From Lenzites betulinus (lineage: Eukaryota; Basidiomycota; Agaricomycetes; Polyporales; Polyporaceae), in assembly GCA_022264855.1 (NCBI GenBank), contig JABYQU010000032.1:331001-395000 (forward strand): DNA of 64,000 bases, written 5' to 3'. How positions within the stretch are numbered: position 1 is the first letter of the stretch; the number at the start of each line of letters is the position of its first letter. A program made the translations under genes and the position numbers. Positions 1 through 12,013 of this stretch are shown in pieces. Below the pieces are notes generated by a model. That model had not been told where the DNA came from, searched no databases, and was given only the letters and a program-made list of their open reading frames with translations.

Positions 1-453
1 CGGGACGGACAGGTATGGAAACACGATCCCTGGACAAGAGGCTGTAAGGGAACACGCGCGCGAAAGAAAGAGGCAGAGAGTGAGTAACTCCCCCCCTCCG
101 GGTGCGCCGAAACCCGCCACAGTAAGGTTCCGCAAGTACAGAACGAAAGAACCCCGACTAGGACGTCGCGCTGTTGGAGAAGAGTTGCGAGCGACCGAGG
201 CACAGGGAGGAGGACAGCCACACCCCCCACCCCAAAACATGACCGAGCCTGAACACCTCCTGTGGCAGCCGACCGCCCATCCTCGGACGAGCCCCCCCCG
301 CATCCCTGCGGCAGACAAAGGCAAAGCGACAGCCCGGACGCGGGATGCACGAGCCCGCCCGAGCCAGACGAACGCCGTGACCGGTGAGCGAGAGGTCCCA
401 TGGAGCGCGCTGGTAGTGGGAATGGACATAGACACCCCCCCTGATGAAGGAGA

Positions 454-1818
454 ATGGCACCAAGGCCCGCCCCAAGCCGACAGTGTGAGTGGAACAGCAG
501 GTCACCTGGACAAATGACTCACAATCATATAGCCCACTGCTTTCGTGAAGCGAGCCAGAGCGCAAGCCAACAGACCCCCCACAGTACAGTGGAAGGCGCC
601 AACGGAGCAAAGCAGGCCCGATCAGCAAGGAGACGAGGCCGAGAGAAGAATAAGCACACAAGTCGAGGTGCTCCCCTCCTTCCTCGCATCACAAAACGTA
701 GCCCCTCCGGACAGAAGAACAGGCGCGACGGCGCAAGCCGATGCTGTATGGCCCCCCCGTACGTGACGCCTGCCATCCCGGGGTCCGACGGGTATGGATT
801 CACTCCCGAACCCACCGGGGGCTTCCCGGCCGTCCACCAGCAACACCCGGAAGGACTCATCGACGGCCTCGCACGGTCCCGGGTAGATGAAGCCTGGAGA
901 CAGGAGGACGGGACAGTACTTCTCGTCCAAGTAGCGAACACTGGACACCCGGACGTCCCGATGCGAAAACCGATACACGACGAAATACAGGCCCTCATCC
1001 AACATGTCACTGGAGAATCCGCCTTCGTCCCGATTGCCCCGCAGGCTGAATGGGTACAACCGCCGAGAAAGACAGGCGCGCCAAAAACCTGGATCGTCCT
1101 CGGGCTAGGAAAGGACCGTGTGGCGGAGCTCGTGCGGCTTCGTGTCCTGTCCTCCGTATGGATTACCCTCTTCTTCTACGAACGAAAATTGGTGATACCC
1201 CGATACCTCTTCACACTCACAGGATACACGACGAACCATGACGATGACATCATTAACTCGATCAAAGGCGCCTTCTTCGACGACCCGATATTCTCGACGA
1301 TCGCCGACCTTGTCGAGAGCCGCCCCACCCTACACTCCCTCGCGCCGCACGACGCGGCCCTACTGATAGCAGCCAGCGTCGAGATTCGGATCGACCAGCT
1401 TGGCAACGGAAACATGCAAGCTGCTGTGTTCTGCGACTCGCCGACGGGGAACGGCGAGGCATGGAAGATATGGAGAGCCGAGCTCATGAAACTCCCCTAC
1501 CATAGCAGGTTCAACCCCACCGCTGTCGCTAAACGCATTGAACTGTGCCTCTGCTGCCACAGCGCCGACCACGTAACTCACAAGTGCCCGTTCCCGAACA
1601 TCCAGGGATGGAACACCCCGCCGACAACCTCACGAACATACGGAAGACCTAGGCAGCATGCCTCGATAGAAAGGGCCCAACCCCCCCGTTCGCCGGCACC
1701 GGCCGGACCGCCCCCTGGCAGAGGGAGGGGAAGAGGAATGGGAATGTACAGGGGCATGAGAGCCGCCACACCGGGCAGAACACCGCTCTTCAGAGGGATG
1801 GACATGTGGACCATATGA
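454..1818 (+). CDS. LINE ORF1 (gag-like RNA-binding protein)
   Basis: A 454-residue frame starts at an ATG and encodes the nucleic-acid-binding protein expected to coat the LINE RNA. The middle part (residues about 140-340) has the compact alpha/beta character of a gag-like RNA-binding domain. A CX2CX4HX4C zinc knuckle is visible at about residues 364-378 (CLCCHSADHVTHKC). The tail after residue 400 is rich in Pro, Arg and Gly, including an RGRGRGMG-type stretch that is probably RNA binding. The N-terminus is uncertain: an overlapping frame upstream (about 80-517, no ATG) ends with GMDIDTPP-like sequence and may be the original N-terminal part, now out of frame. Confidence 0.75.
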   Translation: MAPRPAPSRQCEWNSRSPGQMTHNHIAHCFREASQSASQQTPHSTVEGANGAKQARSARRRGREKNKHTSRGAPLLPRITKRSPSGQKNRRDGASRCCMAPPYVTPAIPGSDGYGFTPEPTGGFPAVHQQHPEGLIDGLARSRVDEAWRQEDGTVLLVQVANTGHPDVPMRKPIHDEIQALIQHVTGESAFVPIAPQAEWVQPPRKTGAPKTWIVLGLGKDRVAELVRLRVLSSVWITLFFYERKLVIPRYLFTLTGYTTNHDDDIINSIKGAFFDDPIFSTIADLVESRPTLHSLAPHDAALLIAASVEIRIDQLGNGNMQAAVFCDSPTGNGEAWKIWRAELMKLPYHSRFNPTAVAKRIELCLCCHSADHVTHKCPFPNIQGWNTPPTTSRTYGRPRQHASIERAQPPRSPAPAGPPPGRGRGRGMGMYRGMRAATPGRTPLFRGMDMWTI

Positions 1819-2125
1819 CGTCGAGTAACACTATGACTACCGTACACCGATAATCATAAACACTCAGGGGTTGTTCCCGTACCTGACCAAGAACAACGTC
1901 GGCACTGGCGAACCCATACTCTCCCAATGATGACCGGTCCCCCGCCCGCCCAAATATACTGGCCGCGGCACAGGAAAGCGAGCGGGGCCGCCACTCCGTG
2001 GCACAAACGGTGGCCTATTGAGGCCTGTGGCTACCCGTGCCGAGAGGCTGAAGTGGACGAGCCGGATGGGCGGCCAAACCACATCGCCACACCGAGCTGC
2101 CGGCTAAGCAGCGGCCGACAGACGC

Positions 2126-5100
2126 ATGGCTGTAACTGTCGACGCTACCCCAGCCGCGAACAACACAAACACCCCAACCACATACCGAGGCACACACGAG
2201 GAAAACGGACCACTGAGCCTCCTCGAGCCAAGAGGAGCGGACGTTAGTGCAGCGACGAGCCGCCCCGATGAACGGCTTGAGGAACACGGCAGCTGCGCCG
2301 CCGTGGCTGGCCGCGGCGATGAAATCAGCACTGTGGCCGGGACAACGCGAGCTGGCCCCGCAACCCGACTACAGCGCGGACCGGATGAAATGGAGAACAC
2401 AGATGCACCTCCGACCCCACCAAATCTGAGAGGAGACACCGCTGGAGCACCGGGAGGGTCCAACCTCCGCGCCGCGGGTCAACCCAAGAGATCCAAAGGA
2501 CGTGTAAAGATTGTGTCGCTAAATGTCAGAGGAGCGGGAACTGTGTCGGAAAGACACCCAGGGGAGAAATGGCTTAGAATACACCAACTCATTAAAGAAA
2601 AAAGGATTGGTATACTCGCTGTGCAGGAAGCACACCTAACGCAGGAGAGAGCAGATGTAATAAACGCACTGTTCGAAAACTCGATCGTAGTAAACACGTC
2701 CCCCGACCCTACATCGCCGGCCGCGGCCAGGGGGGTGGCCATCGTAGTAAATAAAAGTGTCTTTGACACTGGCAATGAACTCGCATGCAAAACGATCGTC
2801 CCAGGTAGAGCGATGGAAATCTCGCTAAAATGGGGCGCGAGAGGGAGAATGAGGATAGTGAACGTCTACGCCCCGAATGACATGAGCGAGAACGCAAACT
2901 TCTGGCGGACAATGCACACATACCTTGAAGATTGCAATGACAACAGCCCAGACCTCATAATAGGCGACTTCAACATGGTCGAGGAGCGAATGGATCGAGC
3001 CCCAGCGAGAGAAGACCCCAACACGACGGCTGAGGCACTGCAGGAACTCCGACTGAAATGGAACCTAGTGGATGGATGGCGCAACGCGAACCCAAATAGC
3101 AGAAAATTCTCGTACATGCAAATCGCAACAGGTAGCCAGTCAAGGATTGATCGGATGTACATCGCCGAGAACCTAGTAAGAAAATCAGCGGACTGGAGAA
3201 TCGAAGAACCGGGAATAAGTACGGACCACTCCCTAGTGTCCATGACAATAGCGAATTACGCGGACCCCTTTGTGGGACCTGGAAGGTGGGTGATCCCGCG
3301 CGCCGTCATTACCGATAGGTCCTTCCTAGACGAGACCGTTAAGATCGGAGCGGCCGCGCTTAGAGAAATAAATGATGTGCGAGACGGACCGGGACAAAAA
3401 ACGCCACAGGAAGCCTATGAGGACTTCAAAGCGAACATCAGGACGAGGGCTAGAAAAAGGGTTAAGGAACTCTTCGCGAAATGGGATAAGAAGATCCTGG
3501 CCTTGAAGGAAAAAATTGAGTCAGTAATGAGAGACGAACTCGATGACTCGGAAACCGGATGCCGCAACAGAGAAACCTTAACGCACCTGAAAAGTGGCCT
3601 GAAAAGAATAGAGGAGCGACGCTTTGAGGACAGAAGGAATGAGGCGAAAACGAAGCAATGGATCGATGGTGAGAGAGCAACGAAATTCTGGCTGGGGCAG
3701 GGGAAAAAGAAAGAACACCGCGAACCCATGTATGAACTCCGAAGGGCCGGCGGAGAAGCAGAAGGTCTTGCTCTACGATCTGAAGACATGGCGAAGTTAG
3801 CACAGGAACACTACGACAACCTCCAAAAAGATGACATTGATGAGACGTCGGAGGAATTCCGCACCGCCGTAGAGGATGCACTGGAGCACACAGAGAGCCG
3901 CCTGAGCACGAGACAGAAGGGCAATCTTGGCACCAAATTGTCCCAGACCGAGATAAGACGAGCTCTGAGCGAGGCGGCGACCGGGAAAGCGGCTGGGCTA
4001 GATGGCCTGACGACAGAGCTATGGCAGGCCCTAGACAGGAAGTGGGTGTCAGACACGAAAGCGGAGAAACCTGGCTTCAACGTTGTCGAACTAATGACGA
4101 AGGCTTTCAACGACGTTGAGGCAAATGGGCTCAATCCGAACTCTAAACTTGCGGATGGTTGGATCTGCCCCATCTATAAGCTGAAAGGGGATGTGCGGGA
4201 CGTCAACAACTACCGCCCCATCACAGTGTTGAATGCCGACTATAAAGTACTCACGAAAGCAATGGCGACGAAGCTGGCCGAGGTGGCGGACACGCTGATC
4301 CATCGCGACCAATCCGGCTTCGTTAGCGGCAGAAAAATACATGATAACGTCAAACTGACAAAGCTACTCATGGAATATGCGGAGGCGGAAGGGACCGACG
4401 GAGCGATCGTGGTGCTGGACCAGGAGAAAGCCTACGACCGGATAAACCATGAGTACCTCTGGGCAGTATTGAGGAAAATGAACTTCCCAAAGCGCTTTAT
4501 TGACATGGTCCAGACCCTTTACGGCGGGGCCAGAAGTCTAGTAATGATAAACGGGACGCTCAGCCCCCTCTTCCAAGTTACGAGAGGCGTGAGGCAAGGC
4601 GATCCGATGTCTTGCCTCCTCTTCAACCTTGTGATAGAACCCTTGGCATGTGCCCTGCGAGCCTCCCCTCTGAAAGGCCTTGAAGTCCCGGGCCTAGCGG
4701 AAAGGATAGTCTCCACGATGTTCGCGGACGACACAACGGTTTTCCTCCGCTCCTCAGACAGCTACGAGATGATGACGAACGTCCTAGACAGCTGGTGTAA
4801 AGCATCGCGAGCAAAGTTTAATGAACCTAAAACCATCGTGATACCGATTGGACCCAAAACTGATAGGGACCGCCTACGAACAGAACACGCACTACCGAGG
4901 GGGGGGCCGGAACTGCCGCACGCCGTCCGTCTCCTGGAGGAAGGCGAAGGGGCAAGGATCCTGGGGTCATGGATAGGGCCGGCCTATGACGATGGAGCCC
5001 CCTGGAAGAACGCTGTTGAAAAGATTGAGTCTAATCTCGCTGGATGGTCGAAGAGAAAACCAACCTTGAAAGGCAAAAGAGTAATCCTGAATATGGAACT

Positions 5101-7323
5101 GGGAGGCAGAACACAGTATCTGGCAAGGGTACAGGGCATGCCTAAGCACATCGAAGACCGCCTAGAGAAACTAGAAGCTGCTTTCATATGGGACTCGGGG
5201 CAAGCCGCCGTTGCTAGAGCAGTTACAGAACAAAGAACGAACGAAGGCGGGCTAGGTTTCCTCAACATTAGAGCGAGAAATGAAGCAATAGACCTCATGT
5301 GGTTGAAAAGCTACCTTGACCTATCCCCGTCTAGACCCAGATGGGCGTTCGTTGCGGACGCACTCATCGCGAGGGCCGTGACAGCCCCCAGCCGGCGGAC
5401 CGACCCCAGGGCGAGAATCAACGCCTTCCTGCAGACGTGGAGTGTGAACACGGCGAGGCCTGCGGGGCTGCCGAGAGACCTAGCGAAAATGATCAAAACA
5501 GCGAGGAAGTATGGCGTGGAACCTGACTCACCACGACCAGGGGGAGACCTGATAAAAGCGCTGCCACTCTGGTACCACTTCGCCTTGACACAGGAACGAT
5601 GCTCAGCGAACGCGAAGTCAAACCGGTGCTTGAGAACTGTGCATAACGTACTCACGGTGGCGGACTGTATACCGATTGCAAACCGAGCAGAAACCGAGCC
5701 AACGCACAAGAACAAGAAGGACTGCCGCTGCGCATGCTGTGAGAGCGATAGATTGACCCTGGGCTGCGACAACCCGTCGAGGTGCAGCAAAGCGGCCAGA
5801 GGAATCCTCCGAAAACTCCAAGAGAAGTGGAGACCTGGAGGAAGTGAGCACACTGACGGCCTCAGCCTGACAAGAGAACAGAAGGAAACGAACAGACAGC
5901 ATGCGGAGGAACGTGGGACAGTGACCTTTGACCCGTCCTTGACCCAGCATGCCCCGACGGCAAATGCCTTCAGACTATTCGTGAAGCAGGGTGAGAGCAG
6001 ACGGACGAGGGCATGCCGACCGCACAGGCCCTTCCAGCTGGCGAGCGAGCGGATCGAAGTGTTCACTGACGGATCATGTGACCGGAACGGCACGGAGAAG
6101 GCTGTAGCAGGTGCGGGGGCGTGGTTCGGGGAGAACGACGATCGGAATGCCGCAGTCAGGGTCCCAGGACCCTGCCAGACGAATCAAGCGGCAGAAGCCT
6201 ATGCGTGCCTAGTCGCGGCGGAACGTACCCCAGACTACGTACCGCTCACGATTACAACTGACTCCATGTACGTCTACAAAGGCCTGAGTATACACCTGAG
6301 CAAATGGGAGGACAGAGGCTGGACTGGCGTAGCAAACAGTGACATACTGAAAAGGGTCGTCGCGAAGCTTAGAAGACGAAGCGCGGTGACGACCCTGAAA
6401 TGGGTGAAGGGTCACTCTGGCATCCCTGGCAACGAAGCGGCCGATGAGCTGGCGGCGCGAGGCGCGACGATGAACCCAACCCCCCTGCCCCCGCTGAGCG
6501 CGAGCGACGAACGCTTTCTCCCCCCGGCGCGAAACTCACCGCACTCACCCAGAAACTCGCATACGAAGCGATTTTGAAATGGACCGGACAGCCCCCCCGC
6601 GAGAGAACCCGCCTGTCGGTGGAAATGGTCAAATGCGCGCTGCAAACTGACCTCGGAGTGTGGCCGAGCAACAAGACTATCTGGTCAAACATCTGGGGCC
6701 CAGACATATCCGTCCGCGCATCCTGCTTCTTTTGGAAAGCTATGCACCAAGCGTACAAAGTGGGTACGTACTGGGCGAACATCCCGGGTTACGAGGCGAG
6801 AGCGACGTGTAGAGTCTGTGGCGTAGACGACACAATGAGCCACATCCTGACAGAATGTGACGCCCCGGGACGCTGTGTCCTATGGGAGCTCGCGGAGGGC
6901 ACCCTGGCAAAGAAAGGGGTCCACATCCCATGTCTTTCTTACGGAATGGTGCTAGGAATACCGTCGCTTGAGCTCAGCCGCGATGACGGAGGCATATCAC
7001 ACAGCCGAACACGGCTGGCAAGAATTGTCCTGTCTGAAACTGCCCACATGGTATGGAAGATGAGATGCGAGCGTGTCATTGGGTGGGATGGTGAGCAAGA
7101 ACGAACACACCCTGAAGCCCTCATACGAAACAAATGGTACGCGGCAATAAATGAAAGGCTACGCCTAGACATAGAGAGGACGAAGAAGAGGTGGAAAAAG
7201 CGTCGGATCCCCCCGACAACAGTGCTCGAAACGTGGCGTGGGACACTACATGATGAAAAGTCCTTGCCGGAAGACTGGACTGGGACATCGGGGGTTTTAG
7301 TGGGTAAGCTCCACCCTGGGTAA
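2126..7323 (+). CDS. LINE ORF2 polyprotein: APE endonuclease, reverse transcriptase, RNase H (one frameshift)
   Basis: The first open part (2126-6577, 1483 residues) has an APE-like endonuclease at about residues 126-375 (VSLNVRGAG start, VQEAH, IGDFN, STDHSLV end). The reverse transcriptase lies at about 600-900, with YRPITVLN, VLDQEKAYDR, GVRQGDP and the catalytic MFADDT. RNase H lies at about 1311-1455 (VFTDGSC, KWVKGHSGIPGNEAADELA). After RNase H the frame shifts by -1 at the C-run 6520-6525. The other frame then begins with GAKLTALTQKLAYEAILKW, the usual continuation in Tad-like elements, and runs to 7323 with a Cys-rich motif (CRVCGVDDTMSHILTEC). The intact protein would be about 1,730 residues. 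The element copies itself by target-primed reverse transcription. Confidence 0.88.
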
Positions 7324-7453
7324 ACGGTCGGAGCAGTCCCACACTGCGACACGCGTGCATAAAGCATTTCCCCCGCGGTGTAGAGGGTGCAACTCCCCCA
7401 ACGACCTGTCCCACCCGGAGGAGGGCCAACGCCCAGAAACCGGGGTGCACCAT

Positions 7454-7478
7454 AAAAAAAAAAAAAAAAAAAAAAAAA
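7454..7478 (+). repeat. LINE 3' poly(A) tract
   Basis: There are 25 uninterrupted A residues directly after the 3' UTR of the LINE. They mark its 3' end and its insertion orientation (plus strand). The uninterrupted length suggests a fairly young insertion, because A tracts erode quickly. Confidence 0.9.
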
Positions 7479-7532
7479 GTATTCCCAACTCGCACACATA
7501 TGACGTCACAAAACATACGAGGGTATAAAACA

Positions 7533-7604
7533 TTCCGACACGGGGAATCGAACCCCGGGCTATCGCGTGAGAGGCGATAATGTTAGCCACTACACCATAT
7601 CGGA
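7533..7604 (-). tRNA. tRNA-Glu (anticodon CTC)
   Basis: The minus strand folds as a 72 nt cloverleaf. The 7 bp acceptor stem pairs TCCGATA with TGTCGGA and has discriminator A. The A box is TGGTGTAGTGGCT, the anticodon stem ATCGC/GCGAT holds the loop CTCTCAC (anticodon CTC, Glu), and the T arm carries the B box GGTTCGATTCC. There is no intron and CCA is not encoded. A TTTT pol III terminator follows 4 nt after the 3' end on the minus strand (AAAA at 7526-7529 on the plus strand). Confidence 0.95.
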
Positions 7605-7791
7605 TTAAAAATGTAAATTTATGTGCGTCTATAGCATTTAGCGACGATTTAGGGTGGTCGCGAATGATCGGACCGGAATTCGCAGGTACACAGGGGGTGC
7701 TGAGCGAGCAGCCCGTCGGTCGTTGACCTCGACGACCACGACGCGCGACGACACCGACGCTTTCGTCTCTGGCTACGCATCCGCCAAGGCC

Positions 7792-10178
7792 ATGGCTGCT
7801 GATTCTAGCCGGGAACATGCCGCTGACCACATCCAGGCTGCGCATTCCATTGGTCGCGGGTCGTCGGCAGATCGGCATGCCGAGGACACGGCACAGGCGG
7901 ATTCGTGCCAACCCTCGCGCGGCATCGTTCAACTCGACTTCCAGGATGAAAATAAGCCGAGCCGCAAGTCTTCCTTCGTCGCCGAGGTCACGCAGCAAGA
8001 CATGGTCGCGCCCGTCCACGGCGGCTGTGAGTCTCCGTCCTGTACTCTATCGATTTCCGGATCTCACCGGCCTCCTAGTTTTCTCACCTGCGCTCGCTCC
8101 TATGCGCAGACGATACCTCATAATCCTCAGCCGTGCAACCCTCCTCATCATGGCGCTCATGTGGATATGTCTCCCTATGTGAGTATCACCCGCATCCCTC
8201 TGCACACCGATCGCGACGTTCCGTGGAGAACGGCAATCCCGTAAACGAACTCCGAGTATTTGTAGATTCTGTGTCTCAAACGTGACACCGCTGTTGGTGC
8301 TTGCATGGTGCTTATACTGCGATTTGACGTGTAATCACGATTCTGGTATCATCCTCTGAATGGAGTAAGGGAGACGCACATCCTGCAATCACCGCCAGAA
8401 CCGTGTGACCCTACTTAGTTCCCCGGTGCTAACGCCGCAGCTGTCTTGATTACACTGAGCTGATGTCTTTTCAACAGTTACTGGGGCGCTCTTGCTAACT
8501 CGGCTAAGCTCACTGGGAACCTCGAATCATGGTTCATCGACCGCGACGGCGGACGTGTCGGCCGCGGGCTCGCGCAAGCAGCTCAGAAGTACACTGCGCC
8601 CGGCCCCCAGCTGACTTGGCAGTTCATGGACGGGTCCCAGGTCGGAACCGACGACGACATCATCAATTTGGTGCTACAGGAACAAATATGGATTGCTATT
8701 GTCGGTATGGCTCGGTCCCCGTACCGCTAGACCTTTGCTGACAGACGTCCGCGCCAGTCCAACCAAACGCGAGTACGACGCTTTCCACCGCGCGGACAAA
8801 CGGGGACAAGACTTACGACCCGCAGAGTGCGATCAAAGTTTACTATTCGCAGGTACGTGCATGCATGGCTCCTCGGGCGCACCATACTCAGACACCACAG
8901 GCTCGGAACGAGATTGCGACAGGCAACTACATCGTTCCTCTTACGACCCAGATGCTCCAGGCTACGACTTCCGCCTACGCGACCTCCACCGCACAGCGGG
9001 TGTTCGCACAGATCGACTCGAACGGACAGCCCAACTCAACGGCGCTTCAGATGATTGCGAATGCACCTCAGACAATCTCACCAGCTGTCAGCTGGACGAT
9101 GGTCAACCTTCGGCCATATACGTACGCACGCTGTTGCATGTTTTCACCCCTCACCCTTGCTGACGTCTTCTGCAGTGCGCCAGCGGCCCAAGCGGCAACA
9201 CTCGTGGGGAACATATTCTTATGCATCTTCTCGTGAGTTGGCAGACTTCTGTATGCACAGAGCGCGCCTTTCTGACAGCCATTGCCAGCTTTATGATTGT
9301 AAGTCGATGGGACTAGCTAACGGCCCTTCGCTAACCGTCCCCGCAGACTATGGCCAATTCCACGGCGCGCGCCATCGTCAGTCCACACATGGCCTTCATG
9401 CCTTACCTCGCGCTGCGTCTCGCTGTCCCCTTCATCGCGTATCTTCCGCTTAGCATGAGTTATGCCCTTGTGAACCTCGCATTCAAGCTACCCCTGGGAA
9501 CCAAGTAGGTTCTCGGCTGCACCCTCTGCGTATGCGACCCTCTGATCGTTTCCCTAGGTTCGGATTGGGAGCCGGATTCATGATCTCTTGGGTATACATA
9601 TATCTCGGCATGGCAGCGCTCGGACTATCGATAGAAGCCATGATTACGATCCTCACGCCTCGCTTCGCGCCCTTCTTCCTGTTTCTGCTGGTACGTCTCT
9701 TTCGCGGTGGATTGGCGTATACTAACGGTATTCTAGATATTGTACAATGTCGCGCCCGTGGTGCTGCCCGACGAGCTCCAGAGCCCAATATATGTATACG
9801 GCAGCGGCTTCCCTATATGGTGCGTCGAGTTCCGTATCCCCGCGCTCGAGCCCGTGCTGACAGCGTTCGTTCCAGGAACCTGTAAGTGCACCATACGTGC
9901 CTGGAGCGGACAGCCACCCACGGAAACTAACAATACCCTCGATCAGGTCCCAGGCGCTACGCACGATCATGTTCAACACGAACTCGCACCTCGGACGCAA
10001 TATTGCCGTCATCATCGCGTGGATCCTCATGTCGTGCGGGACGATTTCGGTGCTTACGTGGTACATGCGCCGCCGTGAGCGGCGTCGCCTGTACGCATAC
10101 GCGTCCGAGCCCGCGAAGGGCCACGACGAAAAACTGCAAAAACCGACGAAGGGGAAGGAGAAGACCGCAGAGTCATAG
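7792..10178 (+). CDS. DUF3533/SNG1-family multi-pass membrane protein
   Basis: The protein is about 450 residues, assembled from at least nine exons. I chose the ATG at 7792 (context GCCAAGGCCATGG). Donor/acceptor pairs I could fit in frame include 8027-8078, 8179-8477 (299 bp, long for this genome) and several 50-70 bp introns. The layout matches the fungal DUF3533 family (yeast Sng1, implicated in drug and membrane-lipid phenotypes): one N-terminal membrane helix (YLIILSRATLLIMALMWICL), a large outside loop starting WGALANSAKLTGNLESW, then five or so C-terminal helices (FLCIFSFMITMAN onward). The tail is basic and Lys-rich. Its molecular function is not established. It stands alone between the tRNA and the kinase gene. 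Final stop is at 10176-10178. Confidence 0.8.
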
Positions 10179-10510
10179 AGCGCATAGTGTACGACCGGTT
10201 TATCGGACATTCGTTGTAATTCGGTGGAAGCCTTTGGATACCATATTCCCCACGTTCTTCGTACATCTGGCTGTGCATTAGGCCATCGTGCTAGCGTCCG
10301 ACGGTCGGTGAGTTTTCCTGTACGTCCTCCCCCTGTTCTACTCGTGCATCACCATCTCTGACCTTAAGCTTACTCTACTTGCGCTAGCCTGCGTTCTGCG
10401 CTCACAGTCTGACGGTACAGTGAGCCACACATCTACCATGGGCACATCTATTCACAATAGCTACGTACGCACACCCTGCGCCCATATAATGAAATCACCA
10501 CTGTCGACCC
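10179..10510. other. Convergent intergenic spacer
   Basis: This is the space between the 3' ends of the DUF3533 gene and the minus-strand kinase gene. I see no coding pattern or repeat in it, only the presumed 3' UTRs. Confidence 0.6.
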
Positions 10511-11305
10511 CTACCATGGCGAGATGTACTTCCACTGCTCCATTTCCACGGCCAGCTCGTCCTCGTACTGCGGGAATATCTGCGTGAATGCTTTCACCCA
10601 GCCTCGGTACCGTTGTCGCCGATAAATCGCGTATGTGAACTCCCAATACTCTGGCATCCAGCCAGCGCAGCCGAAGTCGATGAGGCCGACAGGCTTGTAG
10701 TTGTTATCGACGAGTATGTTGTTGGGCGATATGTCTCCATGGGTGAAGTACATTCTATATCGCTTGTCGTTGCGCAAGCGAGCAGCGACAGCCCGAAGGC
10801 CCGGGTCCGCTTGTTCGGGAAGGGTGTTGTACCACTGCGCATGAAACTCGTCTTGAGACGCGAACGGTCCAATCGGTTCGTCGTGCTTGATGCGATAGCT
10901 ATAGAAGGGCCCGCCAATGAAGCCGCAAACCGCATCGCCGTGAGGAGATGGTCCCAAAGCACGTAGTTGTTGCAGCCACCCACATACGGTGGCCACAAAG
11001 ACGTCCATTTCCTCGTCGGTGTAGTCGCTGAGCGTGCGCGGCATCTCAGCAATCTCCTGGCCCGAGAGACGCGTCATAAGGAAGTACGTTCCACTGGACT
11101 TGTTGGAGATCACATCCAGCACAGTGGGAACGGGTACAGTGGTATGAAGGGAGACGTGATGAGTGGCAAGCGCTTCGTTGACGGTCGCTCGAGGTCCACG
11201 TTTGGCGTATAATCCGAAGGGAAGTTCAACCGCGCAGCCGTTGAGATCGCTGGTGCTGTATTTCTCCAAAGTCCTGTATGCCTTGAGTCGTACTGACTGG
11301 GGCAT
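10511..11305 (-). CDS. Aminoglycoside phosphotransferase (APH)-fold small kinase
   Basis: The protein is about 264 residues from the ATG at 11305, which gives MPQSVRLKAYRTLEKY. It has the hallmarks of the fungal APH/choline-kinase-like family. The ATP-lobe segment reads LPFGLYAKRG, followed by an alpha-C Glu region and FLMTRLSG. The catalytic loop is THGDISPNNILVD (Asp and Asn both present) and the metal-binding segment is LIDFGCAGWMPEYWEF. These enzymes phosphorylate small hydroxylated molecules, but the substrate of the numerous fungal members is unknown. The gene is uninterrupted over its whole length. An upstream exon inside 11306-11560 cannot be excluded, since the open frame continues a few codons beyond the chosen ATG. 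Confidence 0.8.
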   Translation of the reverse strand: MPQSVRLKAYRTLEKYSTSDLNGCAVELPFGLYAKRGPRATVNEALATHHVSLHTTVPVPTVLDVISNKSSGTYFLMTRLSGQEIAEMPRTLSDYTDEEMDVFVATVCGWLQQLRALGPSPHGDAVCGFIGGPFYSYRIKHDEPIGPFASQDEFHAQWYNTLPEQADPGLRAVAARLRNDKRYRMYFTHGDISPNNILVDNNYKPVGLIDFGCAGWMPEYWEFTYAIYRRQRYRGWVKAFTQIFPQYEDELAVEMEQWKYISPW

Positions 11306-12013
11306 ACATAACCAGGCAGCCCACAACAGGCTGGAAATGGCTGGACGGCTGTAACGGCATCGTCAGCGTAGTGCTCCACACATAGTGCTTGAGTCTACGT
11401 ACGTGGAGTACCTAAACTCGCGAGAGATCAATTCAGACATGCCAGAGTGCGTCAGGAGTGCTGCTGACAGGCCGATAGTGCGTTGGAATGAGCAGCGTTC
11501 AGTCTGACACGTGGGAGTCAACAGCAACGAAGATGCCTCAGCAATTACCGGCGGGACCAAATTCGCACGTCCAGGACGCCCGGATTACTTACCTTCGGAT
11601 TCCTCTCCTGAAGCACAACATTTGGCGGAGTGTAGGAGATTATTGGTGAGGAAGGAAAGCACGAGTTCAGTCTGCTGAACTTTGATTGATGTGCGTTCTG
11701 CGTTCTGCGCTCACTGTCTGACGGCATGGCGAGCCAAGTGAGCCCCGGGCCCCCGGCACGAGCGCGGCAGCCAAGACCGAGCCGCAGGTCACTCGGTCCC
11801 CTGCGCCTGCTGATAAGATTGCGTGTTCTGAGCACCGTGCCTGGGAGAAGCACACCATCCACGCCGGTGGGCCTTCGCTATCCATCCAGCCATTCTTCCT
11901 CCGCGGCCGTGTAGCATCAATGTATATAAACCGGCTCCAGCGCGCGCGGACGCGGATCTCCGACCGCGCGCCGCGTCTTGCAGCCAGTGTTCCCGGATCC
12001 CAAGGTGAGCGAC
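11306..12013. other. Divergent intergenic region (kinase / MFS transporter)
   Basis: This is a shared upstream region between two divergently transcribed genes. Several frames are open by chance, but none shows family motifs. The transporter side has a clear TATA-like sequence about 90 bp before its ATG. Confidence 0.55.
11920..11929 (+). promoter_or_regulatory. TATA-like box of the MFS transporter gene
   Basis: The sequence TGTATATAAACC lies about 90 bp upstream of the transporter ATG, a plausible distance for a fungal core promoter with a short 5' UTR. Confidence 0.5.

Larger units (their letters stand above)
1..7478 (+). mobile_element. Tad1-like non-LTR retrotransposon (LINE), 5' end possibly beyond window
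   Basis: The segment carries the order expected of a Tad-type LINE: an ORF1 with a CCHC zinc knuckle, an ORF2 with APE-type endonuclease, reverse transcriptase and RNase H, a C-terminal Cys-rich region, and a terminal A tract. The left boundary cannot be fixed because the window opens inside what is probably the 5' UTR or the N-terminal part of ORF1. A reading frame without an ATG at about 80-517 has a gag-like proline-rich composition and overlaps ORF1 in another frame, which suggests an older ORF1 frameshift. The ORF2 frameshift near 6520 suggests this copy is not fully competent, although the rest of the coding sequence is strikingly intact. Confidence 0.9.

Noticed and set aside
80..517. 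Upstream LINE frame as a separate gene
   Set aside because: It begins at GTG rather than ATG and overlaps ORF1. It is probably the N-terminal part of an ancestral ORF1 now out of frame, so I mention it under the LINE and do not call it separately.
5311..6093. 260-codon antisense open frame inside LINE ORF2
   Set aside because: It lies opposite the RT C-terminal/RNase H coding region and has no recognisable motifs; it is a shadow.
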